Origin: Cichorium intybus
Lineage: Eukaryota; Streptophyta; Magnoliopsida; Asterales; Asteraceae
Direction: 5' to 3'
Assembly: GCA_023525715.1 (NCBI GenBank)
Contig: CM042015.1
Span: 87,599,250 to 87,663,249 of the forward strand
Length of the DNA stretch: 64,000 bases
Numbering within the stretch: the first letter of the stretch is position 1; every line of letters begins with the position of its first letter. The notes below the pieces were generated by a model. The model ran no database searches, was not told the origin of the DNA, and saw only the letters and a program-made list of their open reading frames with translations. The translations under genes were made by a program, and so were the position numbers. Of the stretch, positions 63,283 to 64,000 are shown piece after piece.

Positions 63283-64000
<718 letters not shown>

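Overview
The window is nuclear DNA from a flowering plant, most likely a eudicot. It is AT-rich, has spliced genes with plant-type products, telomere-type TTTAGGG repeats, a chromodomain Ty3/gypsy element, CACTA, hAT, Mutator and PIF/Harbinger transposons, and very long TA microsatellites. The transposon and LTR types would suit Asteraceae, but that is an impression and not shown by the sequence. No rRNA, tRNA, CRISPR or bacterial-type operon was seen.

Only three host genes are supported. (1) At 28.5 kb (+) a small intronless gene encodes a secreted precursor that looks like an IDA-LIKE peptide. (2) At 40.38-43.29 kb (+) a six-exon gene encodes a class I alpha-1,2-mannosidase of the MNS3 type; my exon model joins in frame to 627 residues and includes a short first exon with the LPYS retention motif. 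(3) At 43.61-47.05 kb (-) an eleven-exon gene encodes a KAT1/KAT2-type inward-rectifying K+ channel; the model joins in frame to 750 residues. Genes 2 and 3 converge, with 312 bp between their stop codons. They are unrelated in function: one trims N-glycans in the ER/cis-Golgi, the other is a plasma-membrane K+ channel.

The rest is mobile DNA. From 0 to 17.7 kb there is a PIF/Harbinger MITE (88-1089, TSD TTA), a solo copia LTR (1742-2075), a possible Helitron end (5516), a solo LTR with a perfect 5-bp TSD (6579-8105), a decayed LINE (9.2-12.7 kb) with a hAT element inside it (10776-11487, 8-bp TSD), a PIF ORF1 remnant (15.2-16.3 kb) and a G-rich trinucleotide tract (17 kb). From 17723 to 23192 lies a complete but dead chromovirus (TSD GTGAT). 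From 23.8 to 27 kb there is a tandem duplication split by a solo LTR, then a gag fragment. Next come a hAT element (29924-31061), a cluster of TA-flanked foldback elements (32.7-33.6 kb), a large LTR-like block (34.6-37.8 kb) and a Mutator-type element with 123-bp TIRs and a 9-bp TSD (38760-40001), which ends 374 bp before the MNS3 start codon.

The right third begins with an 8.35-kb CACTA element (49144-57496, TSD CAC). It has an apparently open two-exon TNP2-like gene, a damaged second transposase gene, a 200-nt hairpin and an 840-bp array of telomere-type repeats. A LINE fragment (57.8-59.0 kb) follows, then a chain of at least five inverted-repeat elements, each bounded by long TA tracts (59.1-63.7 kb). 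The two observations I rate most worth pursuing are this TA-embedded chain and the CACTA hairpin next to the telomere-type array.
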